From: an uncultured Clostridia bacterium | GTDB lineage: Bacteria > Bacillota > Clostridia > Christensenellales > UBA1242 | Direction of reading: 5' to 3' | DNA length: 8,834 nucleotides | NCBI GenBank assembly: GCA_947589655.1 | Contig: CANQCE010000037.1 | Span: 1-8,834, forward strand | Part shown: in pieces, positions 1 through 6,544 of the stretch | How the letters are laid out: every line of letters starts with the position of its first letter | How positions within the stretch are numbered: the first letter of the stretch is position 1 | Program-made: the position numbers and the translations under genes | Notes under the pieces: model-generated | Told to the model about the DNA's origin: nothing | Seen by the model: only the letters and a program-made list of their open reading frames with translations | Database searches by the model: none

Positions 1-153
1 CTGCTCTGTAAACCCCACCCGATGCAAGGTTAAGTTTGGGCATATGTGTGTTCTTTCACGCCCAACAAAAGCACCGCTTGAACTTGTTGGCAACAACAAG
101 GCTGGATAGATGACCATCAAATACAGAACTCGGCTTATAGACCAAGTGACACC
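1..153 (+). ncRNA. rnpB: RNase P RNA, 3' portion (5' part outside window)
   Basis: This is the catalytic RNA of RNase P, which trims the 5' leader from pre-tRNA. The segment aligns by eye with the 3' third of type A RNAs such as E. coli M1. The GTAAACCCCACCC block is at 8-20 and GCAAGG at 24-29. A P16-like stem pairs TTGGGC (36-41) with GCCCAA (60-65), and GCTTGA follows at 76-81. P18 is a perfect 7-bp hairpin (83-89 with 94-100) closed by a GCAA tetraloop at 90-93. Conserved regions near the 3' end are GGATAGATGACC (104-115) and ACAGAACTCGGCTTATAG (123-140), the latter holding the 3' strand of P4. The mature 3' end is placed near 153, after the presumed P1 strand ACCAAGTGACACC; its partner lies upstream of the window. 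The L15 loop appears to lack the usual GGU (see findings). Identity is secure; the exact end is approximate. Confidence 0.93.
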
Positions 154-156
154 AAA

Positions 157-216
157 ATTCAACCAAGCCTAAAAGGCAATTTCTTGTGGAAACACAGCAT
201 GGGGTTGAATTTTTTT
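157..216 (+). terminator. Probable terminator of rnpB, branched hairpin plus T-run
   Basis: ATTCAACC (157-164) pairs perfectly with GGTTGAAT (203-210), and a T-run (210-216) follows directly, the expected layout of a Rho-independent terminator. The 38-nt loop is not empty. It can form two small hairpins, GCC/GGC (167-169 with 175-177) and TGTG/CACA (185-188 with 193-196), the second capped by a GAAA tetraloop. The whole would fold as a three-way junction. It starts only a few bases after the presumed RNase P RNA 3' end, so it most simply ends that transcript. Folding was done by eye. Confidence 0.72.
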
Positions 217-434
217 ATGTCATTTTTTTTCGAATTTTTTATAATTTTTTGTTTTTTTAATATATTTATATAATTTTTAAAAAAATATTTATTCGCCTTA
301 TTTTTACGGACAAAACCAATTTTTGAACAAATTTTTATTTGTATTTTTTTTATTGTATTTTTTTAACACATAAGCAATGTGTTGTGGCACATGACGCACG
401 CTTTTCATATCTATTATCTGAAAGGAAGATAAAT
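217..434. other. T-rich intergenic spacer upstream of ddl; possible promoter
   Basis: No gene is seen here. The top strand carries repeated T-runs (223-230, 235-240, 245-250, 252-258, then 344-351 and 358-364), several spaced close to one helical turn, which suggests intrinsically bent DNA. A perfect TATAAT lies at 269-274, but only poly-T occupies the place of a -35 box, so it may be chance in such AT-rich DNA. A TTGAAC at 323-328 has no good -10 at the right distance. The ddl promoter is probably in this stretch but cannot be fixed from sequence alone. An in-frame ATG at 339 would extend ddl into this spacer but has no SD site. Confidence 0.5.
422..426 (+). promoter_or_regulatory. Shine-Dalgarno of ddl, decides the start
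   Basis: AAGGA sits 8 nt before the ATG at 435. The longer reading from ATG 339 adds 32 residues that come before the conserved Ddl N-terminus and has no SD site, only T-runs, in front of it. The start at 435 is therefore preferred. Confidence 0.85.
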
Positions 435-1532
435 ATGAAAGAGAAAATTTTGCTTATTTTTGGTGGCAGAAGTGTGGAACACGATATTTCTGTTATAACC
501 GCACTGCAATGCATGAAAAATTTGCCAGAAAACTACGATTTTTTGCCAGTTTACATAGACCGTGACGGACTGTGGTGGGTTGCGGACAATATGGGCAACA
601 TTGAAATTTACAAGAATTTTTCCGCTCTTGCCAAAAACGCTCATAAAGTGTGCATCTTGTCTGGCGAAAGGACACTGTTAATAGAAAAACATAACAAATT
701 TGTGCCTTTCTGTCACTGCATGGCAGTGCTTAACTGTTGCCATGGTGGCATTGGCGAAGATGGCAGCCTGCAAGGGCTTTTGAAATGCAGCCAAATTCCG
801 CAATCATCAAGCGGAGTGCTTTCTTCTGCGCTCTGCATGGATAAAGCGTTTTTTAAAGATGTGTTAAAAAGCCATGAAATTCAAACGCCAAATTTTGTGT
901 TGTTAGAAAAAGAAGATGCGAACAAAATGGCAAAAAAATGCAAATTCCCATGCGTGGTTAAACCGGCAAACTTGGGCAGTTCTGTGGGAATTTCTTTGTG
1001 TAAAAATGCCGAGCAGTTAAAGGAAGCACTCTCTCTTGCTTTTCAATTTGACAACCGTGTGCTTGTGGAAGATGAGGTTCAAAATTTAAGGGAGTTTAAC
1101 TGTGCTTGCTTTTGCTTTAAGGGCAAATATTTCACATCTATGGTGAACGAAGTGAAAGATAAGGGCGAATTATACACTTTTAAAGATAAATATCTTTCCA
1201 CTGGGGCATCTGCACATGAGACTGAAAGCGTGTTGGCACGCAAAATAAAAGCGCTGACTGAAAAAGTTTACAAACTTTTAAATTGCTTTGGCGTGGCGAG
1301 AGTGGACTTTTTGTATGACAGCAAAAGCAAAGAGGTTTATGTGAACGAGGTGAACACCATACCGGGTTCTATGGCTTTTTATTTGTTTAAAGACATCCCT
1401 TTTAAAGATTTGATATCTTGCAATATTGAACAGGCACTTTTACAAGCGGAGGAAGATAGCAGGCTTGTTAAAACCTTTGATAGCAATGCCCTTCAAATTT
1501 TTGAAGATGTGTCGGTGGTTGCAAAGAAGTGA
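435..1532 (+). CDS. ddl: D-alanine--D-alanine ligase
   Basis: This cytoplasmic ATP-grasp enzyme joins two D-alanines into the dipeptide that MurF adds to the peptidoglycan precursor. The protein has 365 residues, a normal length. The N-domain motif FGGRSVEHDIS is at 9-19, HGGIGEDGSLQG at 103-114 and SALCMDK at 131-137. The ATP-binding strand and loop VVKPANLGSSVG is at 174-185. The omega-loop DKYLS at about 251-255 keeps the tyrosine equivalent to E. coli DdlB Tyr216, which favours D-Ala over D-lactate as second substrate. Metal and substrate motifs RVDF (289-292) and NEVNTIPGSM (304-313) close the active site. The NTIPGSMAFYL form, in place of the more usual NTxPGFT, resembles Clostridia ligases. 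The protein is unusually rich in cysteine (16 residues). It precedes murE by 86 nt and is probably expressed from its own promoter, with some read-through into murE possible because no clear terminator follows. Confidence 0.96.
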   Translation: MKEKILLIFGGRSVEHDISVITALQCMKNLPENYDFLPVYIDRDGLWWVADNMGNIEIYKNFSALAKNAHKVCILSGERTLLIEKHNKFVPFCHCMAVLNCCHGGIGEDGSLQGLLKCSQIPQSSSGVLSSALCMDKAFFKDVLKSHEIQTPNFVLLEKEDANKMAKKCKFPCVVKPANLGSSVGISLCKNAEQLKEALSLAFQFDNRVLVEDEVQNLREFNCACFCFKGKYFTSMVNEVKDKGELYTFKDKYLSTGASAHETESVLARKIKALTEKVYKLLNCFGVARVDFLYDSKSKEVYVNEVNTIPGSMAFYLFKDIPFKDLISCNIEQALLQAEEDSRLVKTFDSNALQIFEDVSVVAKK

Positions 1533-1557
1533 AAAATTTGTCTTTTTTGGGCTAGTT

Positions 1558-1586
1558 TTGCCAGCTCTACAACAAACGGTTTTAAT
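1558..1586 (+). promoter_or_regulatory. Predicted sigma-A-type promoter of the murE-mraY-murD-ftsW operon
   Basis: TTGCCA (1558-1563) and TTTAAT (1581-1586) each match the consensus boxes in five of six bases and are separated by exactly 17 nt. Transcription would start near 1593, giving a leader of roughly 25 nt before the murE ATG, with the SD site inside it. The position in the 86-nt ddl-murE gap is sensible. This is a by-eye prediction in AT-rich DNA; a second TA-rich block (TTAAAAT from 1591) could be an alternative -10. Confidence 0.55.
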
Positions 1587-1605
1587 AGTATTAAAATATA
1601 TCTGA

Positions 1606-1617
1606 AGGAGAGGTGAT
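1606..1617 (+). promoter_or_regulatory. Extended Shine-Dalgarno of murE, decides the start
   Basis: AGGAG (1606-1610) runs on into AGGTGAT (1611-1617), so most of the block can pair with the 16S 3' end. The spacing is 8 nt from AGGAG to ATG 1619 but only 2 nt to the in-frame GTG at 1613. That GTG lies inside the SD block itself, so ATG 1619 is taken as the start. Confidence 0.8.
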
Positions 1618-1618
1618 T

Positions 1619-3076
1619 ATGTTATTAAAAAATCTTCTAAGGACTAATTTGACCGATGACAAATTGGGCAATTTGGATGTTCGCGGCATAACGCATGATA
1701 GTAATGCTGTTAAAGCAGGCGATGCTTATTTTTGTTTGACGGATGATGCTTGCAAAGCGGCGGAAAGATGCAAAGAGGCTTTAAAAAACGGTGCCAGTGT
1801 TGCCATTAGTGGGCAAAAAGTGGACAATGCGCTTAAAGTGAGGAACGTGCGAGATGTTTTTGCCAAAGCGTGCAAAACTTTCTATGGGGCGGCGTGCGAG
1901 CAAATGACAATGATTGGCGTTACAGGCACCAACGGCAAAACCACAACTTCGCATATCATTGCCGAGATTTTAAACGACAACGGCATAAAAACCGGCGTGA
2001 TAGGCACCAACGGCGTATTTTATGGCGGCAAGCATTTTGCAAGTCCGCTAACCACTCCGGATGCCGATTTTTTGCACAAAACCTTTAAGGAAATGAAAGA
2101 TGATGGCGTGCAATGCGTTGTTATGGAGGTCTCCGCACATGCCATTGACCAGAAACGAACAAACGGCATTATATTTGATTACGGCATTTTAACAAATGTC
2201 ACGCAGGACCATTTGGATTATTTTAAAACCTTTGATGCGTATGAGCAAACAAAACTTGGCTTTTTTAATAGCCATCACATGAAAAAAGGCTTTGTTTGTG
2301 CCGATGATAACTCTGCCAGAAAGTTGATTGACAGTTGCAATATTCCTATAAAAAGTTATGGGTTATTTAGCCCAAGCGACATTTTTGCCACCAACATTTT
2401 TTGCTCATTGAACGGCTCTAATTTTGTTGCAAATGTGTGTGATGATGTGGTTGAAATAAAAACCAACTTAGTTGGAAAATATAATGTGTATAATTGTTTG
2501 GCTGCCATGGGCGTCTGCCACGAAATGGGGCTTGATTGCAAACAATTGGCAAGTGGACTTAATTTTATGTATCCTGTTGAAGGCAGATTTAATGTTTCTT
2601 ATATTGATGGAAAATATGTTGTGGTGGATTTTGCACATTCGCCAGACAGTTTAAAAAATGTTCTGACAACGGCAAAATCTTTGACTGACGGAAAGGTTTT
2701 TGTGGTGTTTGGCTGTGGGGGAAATCGTGATAGAGACAAACGGCACAAAATGGGGATGATTGCCGAGCGTTTTGCAGATGTTGTTTGCCTTACAGACGAT
2801 AACCCTAGAAATGAAAACTCTTTGGACATCATTGCCGACATTGAAAAAGGCATGAATAGTGAGCATTTTGTTGAACCAGACAGGGAAAAAGCAATAAAGA
2901 AAATGATTGATTTGGCAGAAGAAGGCGACATTGTTATAATTGCAGGCAAGGGTGCGGAGAAGTATCAAGAAATAGGCGATAAAAAAGTGCCTTACAACGA
3001 TTTTGATGTCATTTACCAAATTTTTAAAGAGTCGGACCCAGAGAGGATGGCTAGGAGGGAATATTATGATAATTAA
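1619..3076 (+). CDS. murE: UDP-MurNAc-L-Ala-D-Glu:meso-diaminopimelate ligase
   Basis: MurE adds the third stem-peptide residue to UDP-MurNAc-L-Ala-D-Glu in the cytoplasm, using ATP. The 485-residue protein has the three Mur ligase domains. The N-terminal uridine-binding part contains RGITHDS (22-28). The central ATPase domain has the P-loop GVTGTNGKTT (100-109), TTP (145-147), MEVSAHA (169-175), TQDHLDYF (195-202) and Lys212 in EQTKLGFF, the position that is carbamylated in the family. The C-terminal domain has GRF (322-324), VDFAHSPDSL, GCGGNRDRDKR and DNPR (394-397). DNPR is the known signature for meso-diaminopimelate rather than lysine. The usual GKGHE motif reads GKGAE (443-447). The gene overlaps mraY by 11 nt and is the first gene of a tight + strand operon, probably driven by the promoter at 1558-1586. 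murF, its usual downstream neighbour, is absent. Confidence 0.96.
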   Translation: MLLKNLLRTNLTDDKLGNLDVRGITHDSNAVKAGDAYFCLTDDACKAAERCKEALKNGASVAISGQKVDNALKVRNVRDVFAKACKTFYGAACEQMTMIGVTGTNGKTTTSHIIAEILNDNGIKTGVIGTNGVFYGGKHFASPLTTPDADFLHKTFKEMKDDGVQCVVMEVSAHAIDQKRTNGIIFDYGILTNVTQDHLDYFKTFDAYEQTKLGFFNSHHMKKGFVCADDNSARKLIDSCNIPIKSYGLFSPSDIFATNIFCSLNGSNFVANVCDDVVEIKTNLVGKYNVYNCLAAMGVCHEMGLDCKQLASGLNFMYPVEGRFNVSYIDGKYVVVDFAHSPDSLKNVLTTAKSLTDGKVFVVFGCGGNRDRDKRHKMGMIAERFADVVCLTDDNPRNENSLDIIADIEKGMNSEHFVEPDREKAIKKMIDLAEEGDIVIIAGKGAEKYQEIGDKKVPYNDFDVIYQIFKESDPERMARREYYDN

Positions 3077-4028
3077 GTATATTGTTTGCGGCCTGTTGTG
3101 CCTTATTTTCTCGTGTGCAATTGCCCCTGTTGTGCTTATGCTTTGCAAAAAACTGAAAGCCTCGCAAAGCATTTTGCATTATGTGGACAAGCACGCATCA
3201 AAAGACGGCACGCCAACAATGGGTGGGATAATTTTTCTTTTAACATTGCTTTTTGCTTGTTGCTTTTTGTTTGAAGACAATTTTCTTGCGCTTTTTGCGG
3301 TTGCCGTTACTTTGTCGTATGTGCTATTAGGCTTTTTGGACGACTTTTTAAAGGTGCATAATCATCACAACGAAGGGCTAAAGCCTTATCAAAAACTTGT
3401 TGGACAAGTTGGGCTGGGGCTTATTGTGGGCATTTTTATTTTCCTTTCTGGGCGGACAAGCCTTTCCCTTTTCACGCTGCAATTTGACATCTCTTGGGGC
3501 GTTATTCCGCTCACCACATTGGTGCTTGTGGCAACCGCCAACAGCGTAAACCTCACAGATGGACTGGATGGGCTGGCAGGCGGCGTGAGTTTTGTTTACA
3601 TTTTGGTTTTTGGAATTATTTTGGCGGTTCTGGGCAGTTTGGAGATGAGCAATTTGGCAATTTTATGCTTTGGGCTTTGCGGAGGAATTTTGGGCTTTTT
3701 AACCAAAAATTGTTATCCTGCAAAAATCTTTATGGGCGATACAGGCTCTTTGGGGCTGGGAGGCTTTATTGGCGTGATTGCATGTCTTTCTGGCCTTGAA
3801 CTTCTTTTGCCAATAATGGGGGTTATGTTTGTGCTTTCCGCACTTTCGGATATAATTCAGGTTGCACATTATAAACGCACAAAAAAGCGCGTGTTTTTAA
3901 TGGCACCGCTGCACCATCATTTTGAACAAAAGGGCGTGCATGAAAACAGAATTGTTGTAGTATATATAGTTATAACCACGGCAGTTTCTCTTTCGGTTTT
4001 AGCGGGGGTGCTTGCTGCCACTTTGTGA
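3066..4028 (+). CDS. mraY: Phospho-N-acetylmuramoyl-pentapeptide-transferase
   Basis: MraY is the membrane enzyme that transfers phospho-MurNAc-pentapeptide from UDP to undecaprenyl phosphate, making lipid I. The protein has 320 residues, close to Firmicutes homologues and shorter than the 360 of E. coli, and is a hydrophobic multi-pass protein (about ten segments expected). Family motifs in order are DKHASKDGTPTMGG (41-54), the Mg-binding LDDFLK (91-96, Asp92 and Asp93), NSVNLTDGLDGLA (159-171), FMGDTGSLGLG (222-232, Asp225) and the three-histidine PLHHHFEQKG (281-290). The start at 3066 is supported by AGGAGGG at 3053-3059, six nt upstream, and overlaps the end of murE by 11 nt, so the two are likely translationally coupled. 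An in-frame ATG at 3003 lies deep inside murE and would add residues unlike the family. Confidence 0.97.
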   Translation: MIIKYIVCGLLCLIFSCAIAPVVLMLCKKLKASQSILHYVDKHASKDGTPTMGGIIFLLTLLFACCFLFEDNFLALFAVAVTLSYVLLGFLDDFLKVHNHHNEGLKPYQKLVGQVGLGLIVGIFIFLSGRTSLSLFTLQFDISWGVIPLTTLVLVATANSVNLTDGLDGLAGGVSFVYILVFGIILAVLGSLEMSNLAILCFGLCGGILGFLTKNCYPAKIFMGDTGSLGLGGFIGVIACLSGLELLLPIMGVMFVLSALSDIIQVAHYKRTKKRVFLMAPLHHHFEQKGVHENRIVVVYIVITTAVSLSVLAGVLAATL

Positions 4029-4036
4029 GGCAGAAA

Positions 4037-5329
4037 ATGAAATTAAAAAACAAACATGTGCTTGTGTATGGGCTTGGCGACAGTGGCAGAGCAGCAGTTA
4101 AATTGTTGAAAAGTTTAAATGCACACGTCAGTTTTTATGACGACAATATTCGTTATTTCGATTACATCGGCTTTGAAAGAGAGCCAAAGCAAAATTGGTC
4201 GCTTGTGGTGGTTAGTCCTGGCATAAAAGTTTTGGGCAACGAACTTTTAAAGTGGTTTGAAGAACATAACATTCCAACAATAAGCGAACTTGATTTGGGC
4301 TATTTATATTGCAAGGGCAAGATTATTGCCATAACTGGCACAAACGGCAAAACAACCGTGAGCATGCTAACTGCAAAAATTCTTAAAGCGGCAGGATATA
4401 ACACCTTTTTGTGTGGGAACATTGGGCTGCCAATTTCTGCCATCTGCCAAAAGACTAATAGCAGCAGCGTGACAGTTTGTGAAGTGTCAAATTTTCAACT
4501 TGAAACAAGCAGATTTTTTCGGGCGGATGTTTCCACCATTTTAAACATAAAACCAGACCATTTGGACAGGCATGGAAGTTTTGAAGAATATTTAAAAACC
4601 AAATGCAAAATTGCAGCGAATTTAAAAAATAAAGATTTGCTTGTGCTAAACCTTGATGACGATGTTACAAAAAAGTTAAACTTGCATAAAAAGACGAAAT
4701 ATTTTTCAAAATGTGCATTAAAAAAGGGCGTTGGGGTTTGGAAAAATCAAATTTACGCAGGGCGCAGAAACATTATAAGTTTAAGCGATATCCCTCTTTT
4801 AGGCGACAAAAATTTGGAGAATGTTTTGGCAAGCGTTGCCGTTACTGTGCCGTTTAAAGTTAGCAAAGATGCATACTTTCTTGCAATAAAAAACTTTGTG
4901 CCTGCACAGCACCGCATGGAGAAGGTGGGCACAATTCTGGGCGTGACTTATATAGATGACAGCAAAGCCACAAATGTGGCATCAACCATGGCTTGTGTTC
5001 AAGCCTTCAGTGGCAATAGCGTGTTGCTTTTAATGGGCGGACAGGGCAAAGAAATTGACTATGACGAACTTTTTAAAATGGATTTTAAAATTAAACAAGT
5101 TGTTTGTTTTGGGGCAGAGCGAGAGGCTATTGCCAAAAGTGCAAACAGATATGCTTACAGCACGCAGATTTTTGAAAAGTTTGATGAGGCAGTTAGATAC
5201 GCCATAAAAGCAGCACGCGAAGATGACTTTGTTATCCTTTCGCCGGGGTGTTCAAGTTTTGATGAGTTTAAAAGTTATGCAGAACGCGGAGATGTTTTTA
5301 AGCAGATTGTTTTGGAGATGTTGCAATGA
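4037..5329 (+). CDS. murD: UDP-MurNAc-L-alanine:D-glutamate ligase
   Basis: MurD adds D-glutamate to UDP-MurNAc-L-Ala in the cytoplasm, the second step of stem-peptide assembly. The 430-residue protein is slightly shorter than E. coli MurD. The N-domain has YGLGDSGRAA (11-20) and VVSPGI. The ATPase domain has ITGTNGKTT (99-107), GNIGLPI, CEVSNFQLETS (148-158) and NIKPDHLDRH (170-179), then YLKTKCKI containing the likely carbamylated lysine. The C-domain has HRMEK (292-296), DDSKATN (307-313), GGQGK (334-338) and LSPGCSSFDEF (401-411). The usual SSFQL is SNFQL here. ATG 4037 is preferred because GAGG at 4027-4030 is six nt upstream. The alternative GTG at 4025 would overlap the mraY stop as GTGA but lacks a well-placed SD. 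The gap to mraY is 8 nt and the gene overlaps ftsW by 4 nt. Confidence 0.96.
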   Translation: MKLKNKHVLVYGLGDSGRAAVKLLKSLNAHVSFYDDNIRYFDYIGFEREPKQNWSLVVVSPGIKVLGNELLKWFEEHNIPTISELDLGYLYCKGKIIAITGTNGKTTVSMLTAKILKAAGYNTFLCGNIGLPISAICQKTNSSSVTVCEVSNFQLETSRFFRADVSTILNIKPDHLDRHGSFEEYLKTKCKIAANLKNKDLLVLNLDDDVTKKLNLHKKTKYFSKCALKKGVGVWKNQIYAGRRNIISLSDIPLLGDKNLENVLASVAVTVPFKVSKDAYFLAIKNFVPAQHRMEKVGTILGVTYIDDSKATNVASTMACVQAFSGNSVLLLMGGQGKEIDYDELFKMDFKIKQVVCFGAEREAIAKSANRYAYSTQIFEKFDEAVRYAIKAAREDDFVILSPGCSSFDEFKSYAERGDVFKQIVLEMLQ

Positions 5330-6450
5330 CAGGGCAAAACTTAAAAAAACACACTTTTTCCAGTCTTGAAATAGCCGTGCTTGTATTGGTTTTGTTTTTG
5401 GCAATCTTCGGCTGCATAATGGTCTATTCGGCAAGTTCATATTCTGCCGCTTACAGATATGGGAACCAATATTTCTTTCTTTTCAAGCAACTCTTTGGCG
5501 TGGTTTTGGGCATTTTTGCCATGTTCTTTTTTGCGTTCGTGGATTATTCGCTTTTAAAAAAATTCAAATATTTGGTGCTGGGCATATCCGCATTGCTTCT
5601 TGTTTTGGTGTTTATTCCGGGCTTTGGAGTGCAAAGTTATGGGGCAAACAGGTGGGTGAACTTTTTTGGAATTTCCATTCAGCCGTCAGAGATTGCAAAG
5701 TTTGCACTGGTGCTGTTTTTGGCGGCATATCTATCTGAAAAACACGACAAAATTAAAACTTTTAAAGGGCTTTTGCCACCGCTTGCGGTTGCAGGAGGGC
5801 TGTGTTTGCTGGTTATAATTGAACCTTCCATGAGCGTGACAATGTGTTTGGCACTTGTAACCTTTTTTATGCTCATCATTGGCGGCATGAGCAAAAAACA
5901 CACGCTGCTTTTTTCTGGTGTGGGGGCGGCGGCAGTTCCGCTGCTTATTTTGGCAGAGCCATATCGATTAAAAAGGTTGTTTGCTTTTGTTGACCCATGG
6001 GCAACGCCACAAGGCGAGGGCTTTCAACTTATACAATCTTTATATAGCCTTGGAAATGGTGGTTGGTTTGGGGTTGGGCTGTTTCAGTCGCGACAAAAAT
6101 ATCTGTTTTTGCCATTTGCCGAAAGCGATTTTATTTTTTCCATAATTGGTGAAGAACTTGGGCTGATTGGTTGTGTTTGCCTTATGGCGGCATTTGCCGC
6201 ACTTGTATTTTGTTTGTTTAAAATTGGTCTGAACGCCAAGGACCGCTTTGGTTGTTTGCTTGCGTGCGGCGTTGGATTGGTGCTTGCCGTGCAAACGCTT
6301 TTAAATATAGCGGTTGTTACAGGCAGTATTCCGCCAACAGGTTTGCCGCTACCTTTTATTTCAAGCGGTGGAACATCTGTTGCCGTGTTTATGGCAGGGG
6401 TGGGTGTGGCTATAAGCGTTAGCAGACATTCAAGGCGAGAAAAAATATAA
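5326..6450 (+). CDS. ftsW: FtsW-type peptidoglycan glycosyltransferase (SEDS family)
   Basis: SEDS proteins are multi-pass membrane enzymes that polymerise lipid II into glycan strands with a partner class B penicillin-binding protein; FtsW does so at the division septum. The protein has 374 residues and about ten hydrophobic segments. Family motifs are GANRW (106-110), QPSEIAK (119-125), EPSMS (166-170), GLFQSRQKYLFLP (251-263), ESDFIFSIIGEELG (266-279) and PPTGLPLPFISSGGTS (336-351). Asp268 corresponds to the conserved catalytic aspartate. RodA (elongation) and SpoVE (spore cortex) share these motifs. The name FtsW rests on the location after murD in the wall/division cluster, and SpoVE remains possible. 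Its ATG overlaps the murD stop as ATGA, with GGAG (5314-5317) 8 nt upstream, so translation is probably coupled. It is the last + strand gene seen; murG and murC do not follow. Confidence 0.92.
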   Translation: MTGQNLKKHTFSSLEIAVLVLVLFLAIFGCIMVYSASSYSAAYRYGNQYFFLFKQLFGVVLGIFAMFFFAFVDYSLLKKFKYLVLGISALLLVLVFIPGFGVQSYGANRWVNFFGISIQPSEIAKFALVLFLAAYLSEKHDKIKTFKGLLPPLAVAGGLCLLVIIEPSMSVTMCLALVTFFMLIIGGMSKKHTLLFSGVGAAAVPLLILAEPYRLKRLFAFVDPWATPQGEGFQLIQSLYSLGNGGWFGVGLFQSRQKYLFLPFAESDFIFSIIGEELGLIGCVCLMAAFAALVFCLFKIGLNAKDRFGCLLACGVGLVLAVQTLLNIAVVTGSIPPTGLPLPFISSGGTSVAVFMAGVGVAISVSRHSRREKI

Positions 6451-6477
6451 AAAAATAAAATTATTAAAAATTTTATT
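6449..6477 (-). terminator. Possible weak terminator of the minus-strand exporter-alkD unit
   Basis: Read on the minus strand, AATAAAATT (6477-6469) and AATTTTATT (6462-6454) form a perfect 9-bp stem with a 6-nt loop, followed by five T (6453-6449) and then more T-rich sequence. The stem is entirely A-T pairs and so would be weak. It lies about 70 nt beyond the alkD stop codon and touches the end of ftsW. In DNA this AT-rich the repeat could be chance. Confidence 0.35.
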
Positions 6478-6481
6478 AAAA

Positions 6482-6536
6482 CAATTTAATTGCCCATATT
6501 CTAAATGCAAATAAATGTTCTTAAATTGATTTTTTT
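6482..6536 (+). terminator. Possible terminator of the murE-ftsW operon
   Basis: CAATTTAA (6482-6489) pairs perfectly with TTAAATTG (6521-6528), and seven T follow at 6530-6536. Inside the loop, TTGC (6490-6493) can pair with GCAA (6507-6510) and would extend the first strand. The stem is mostly A-T with a long loop, so stability is doubtful. The place, 31 nt after the ftsW stop in a convergent gap, is right for a terminator. On the minus strand the same stem is followed by four T, so it could act weakly both ways. Confidence 0.38.
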
Positions 6537-6544
6537 AATAATTT

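Noticed and set aside
323..358. TTGAAC as a -35 box for ddl
   Set aside because: No acceptable -10 box lies 16-18 nt downstream, only poly-T; TATTGT at 351 is 22 nt away.
339..434. Longer N-terminus of ddl from ATG 339
   Set aside because: There is no SD in front of it, only T-runs, and its 32 residues precede the conserved Ddl start. ATG 435 has a good SD at 8 nt.
3003..3065. Longer MraY from ATG 3003
   Set aside because: It lies deep inside murE, the extra residues are unlike the family, and ATG 3066 has a strong AGGAGGG site at the right spacing.
2651..3172. Minus-strand open frame of 173 codons opposite murE/mraY
   Set aside because: It lies antisense to well-supported genes, resembles no family I recognise, and spans the murE-mraY junction. 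It is a frame shadow.
6040..6294. Minus-strand open frame opposite ftsW
   Set aside because: Its composition is that of reverse-read membrane protein codons, it shows no motifs, and it is fully contained in ftsW.
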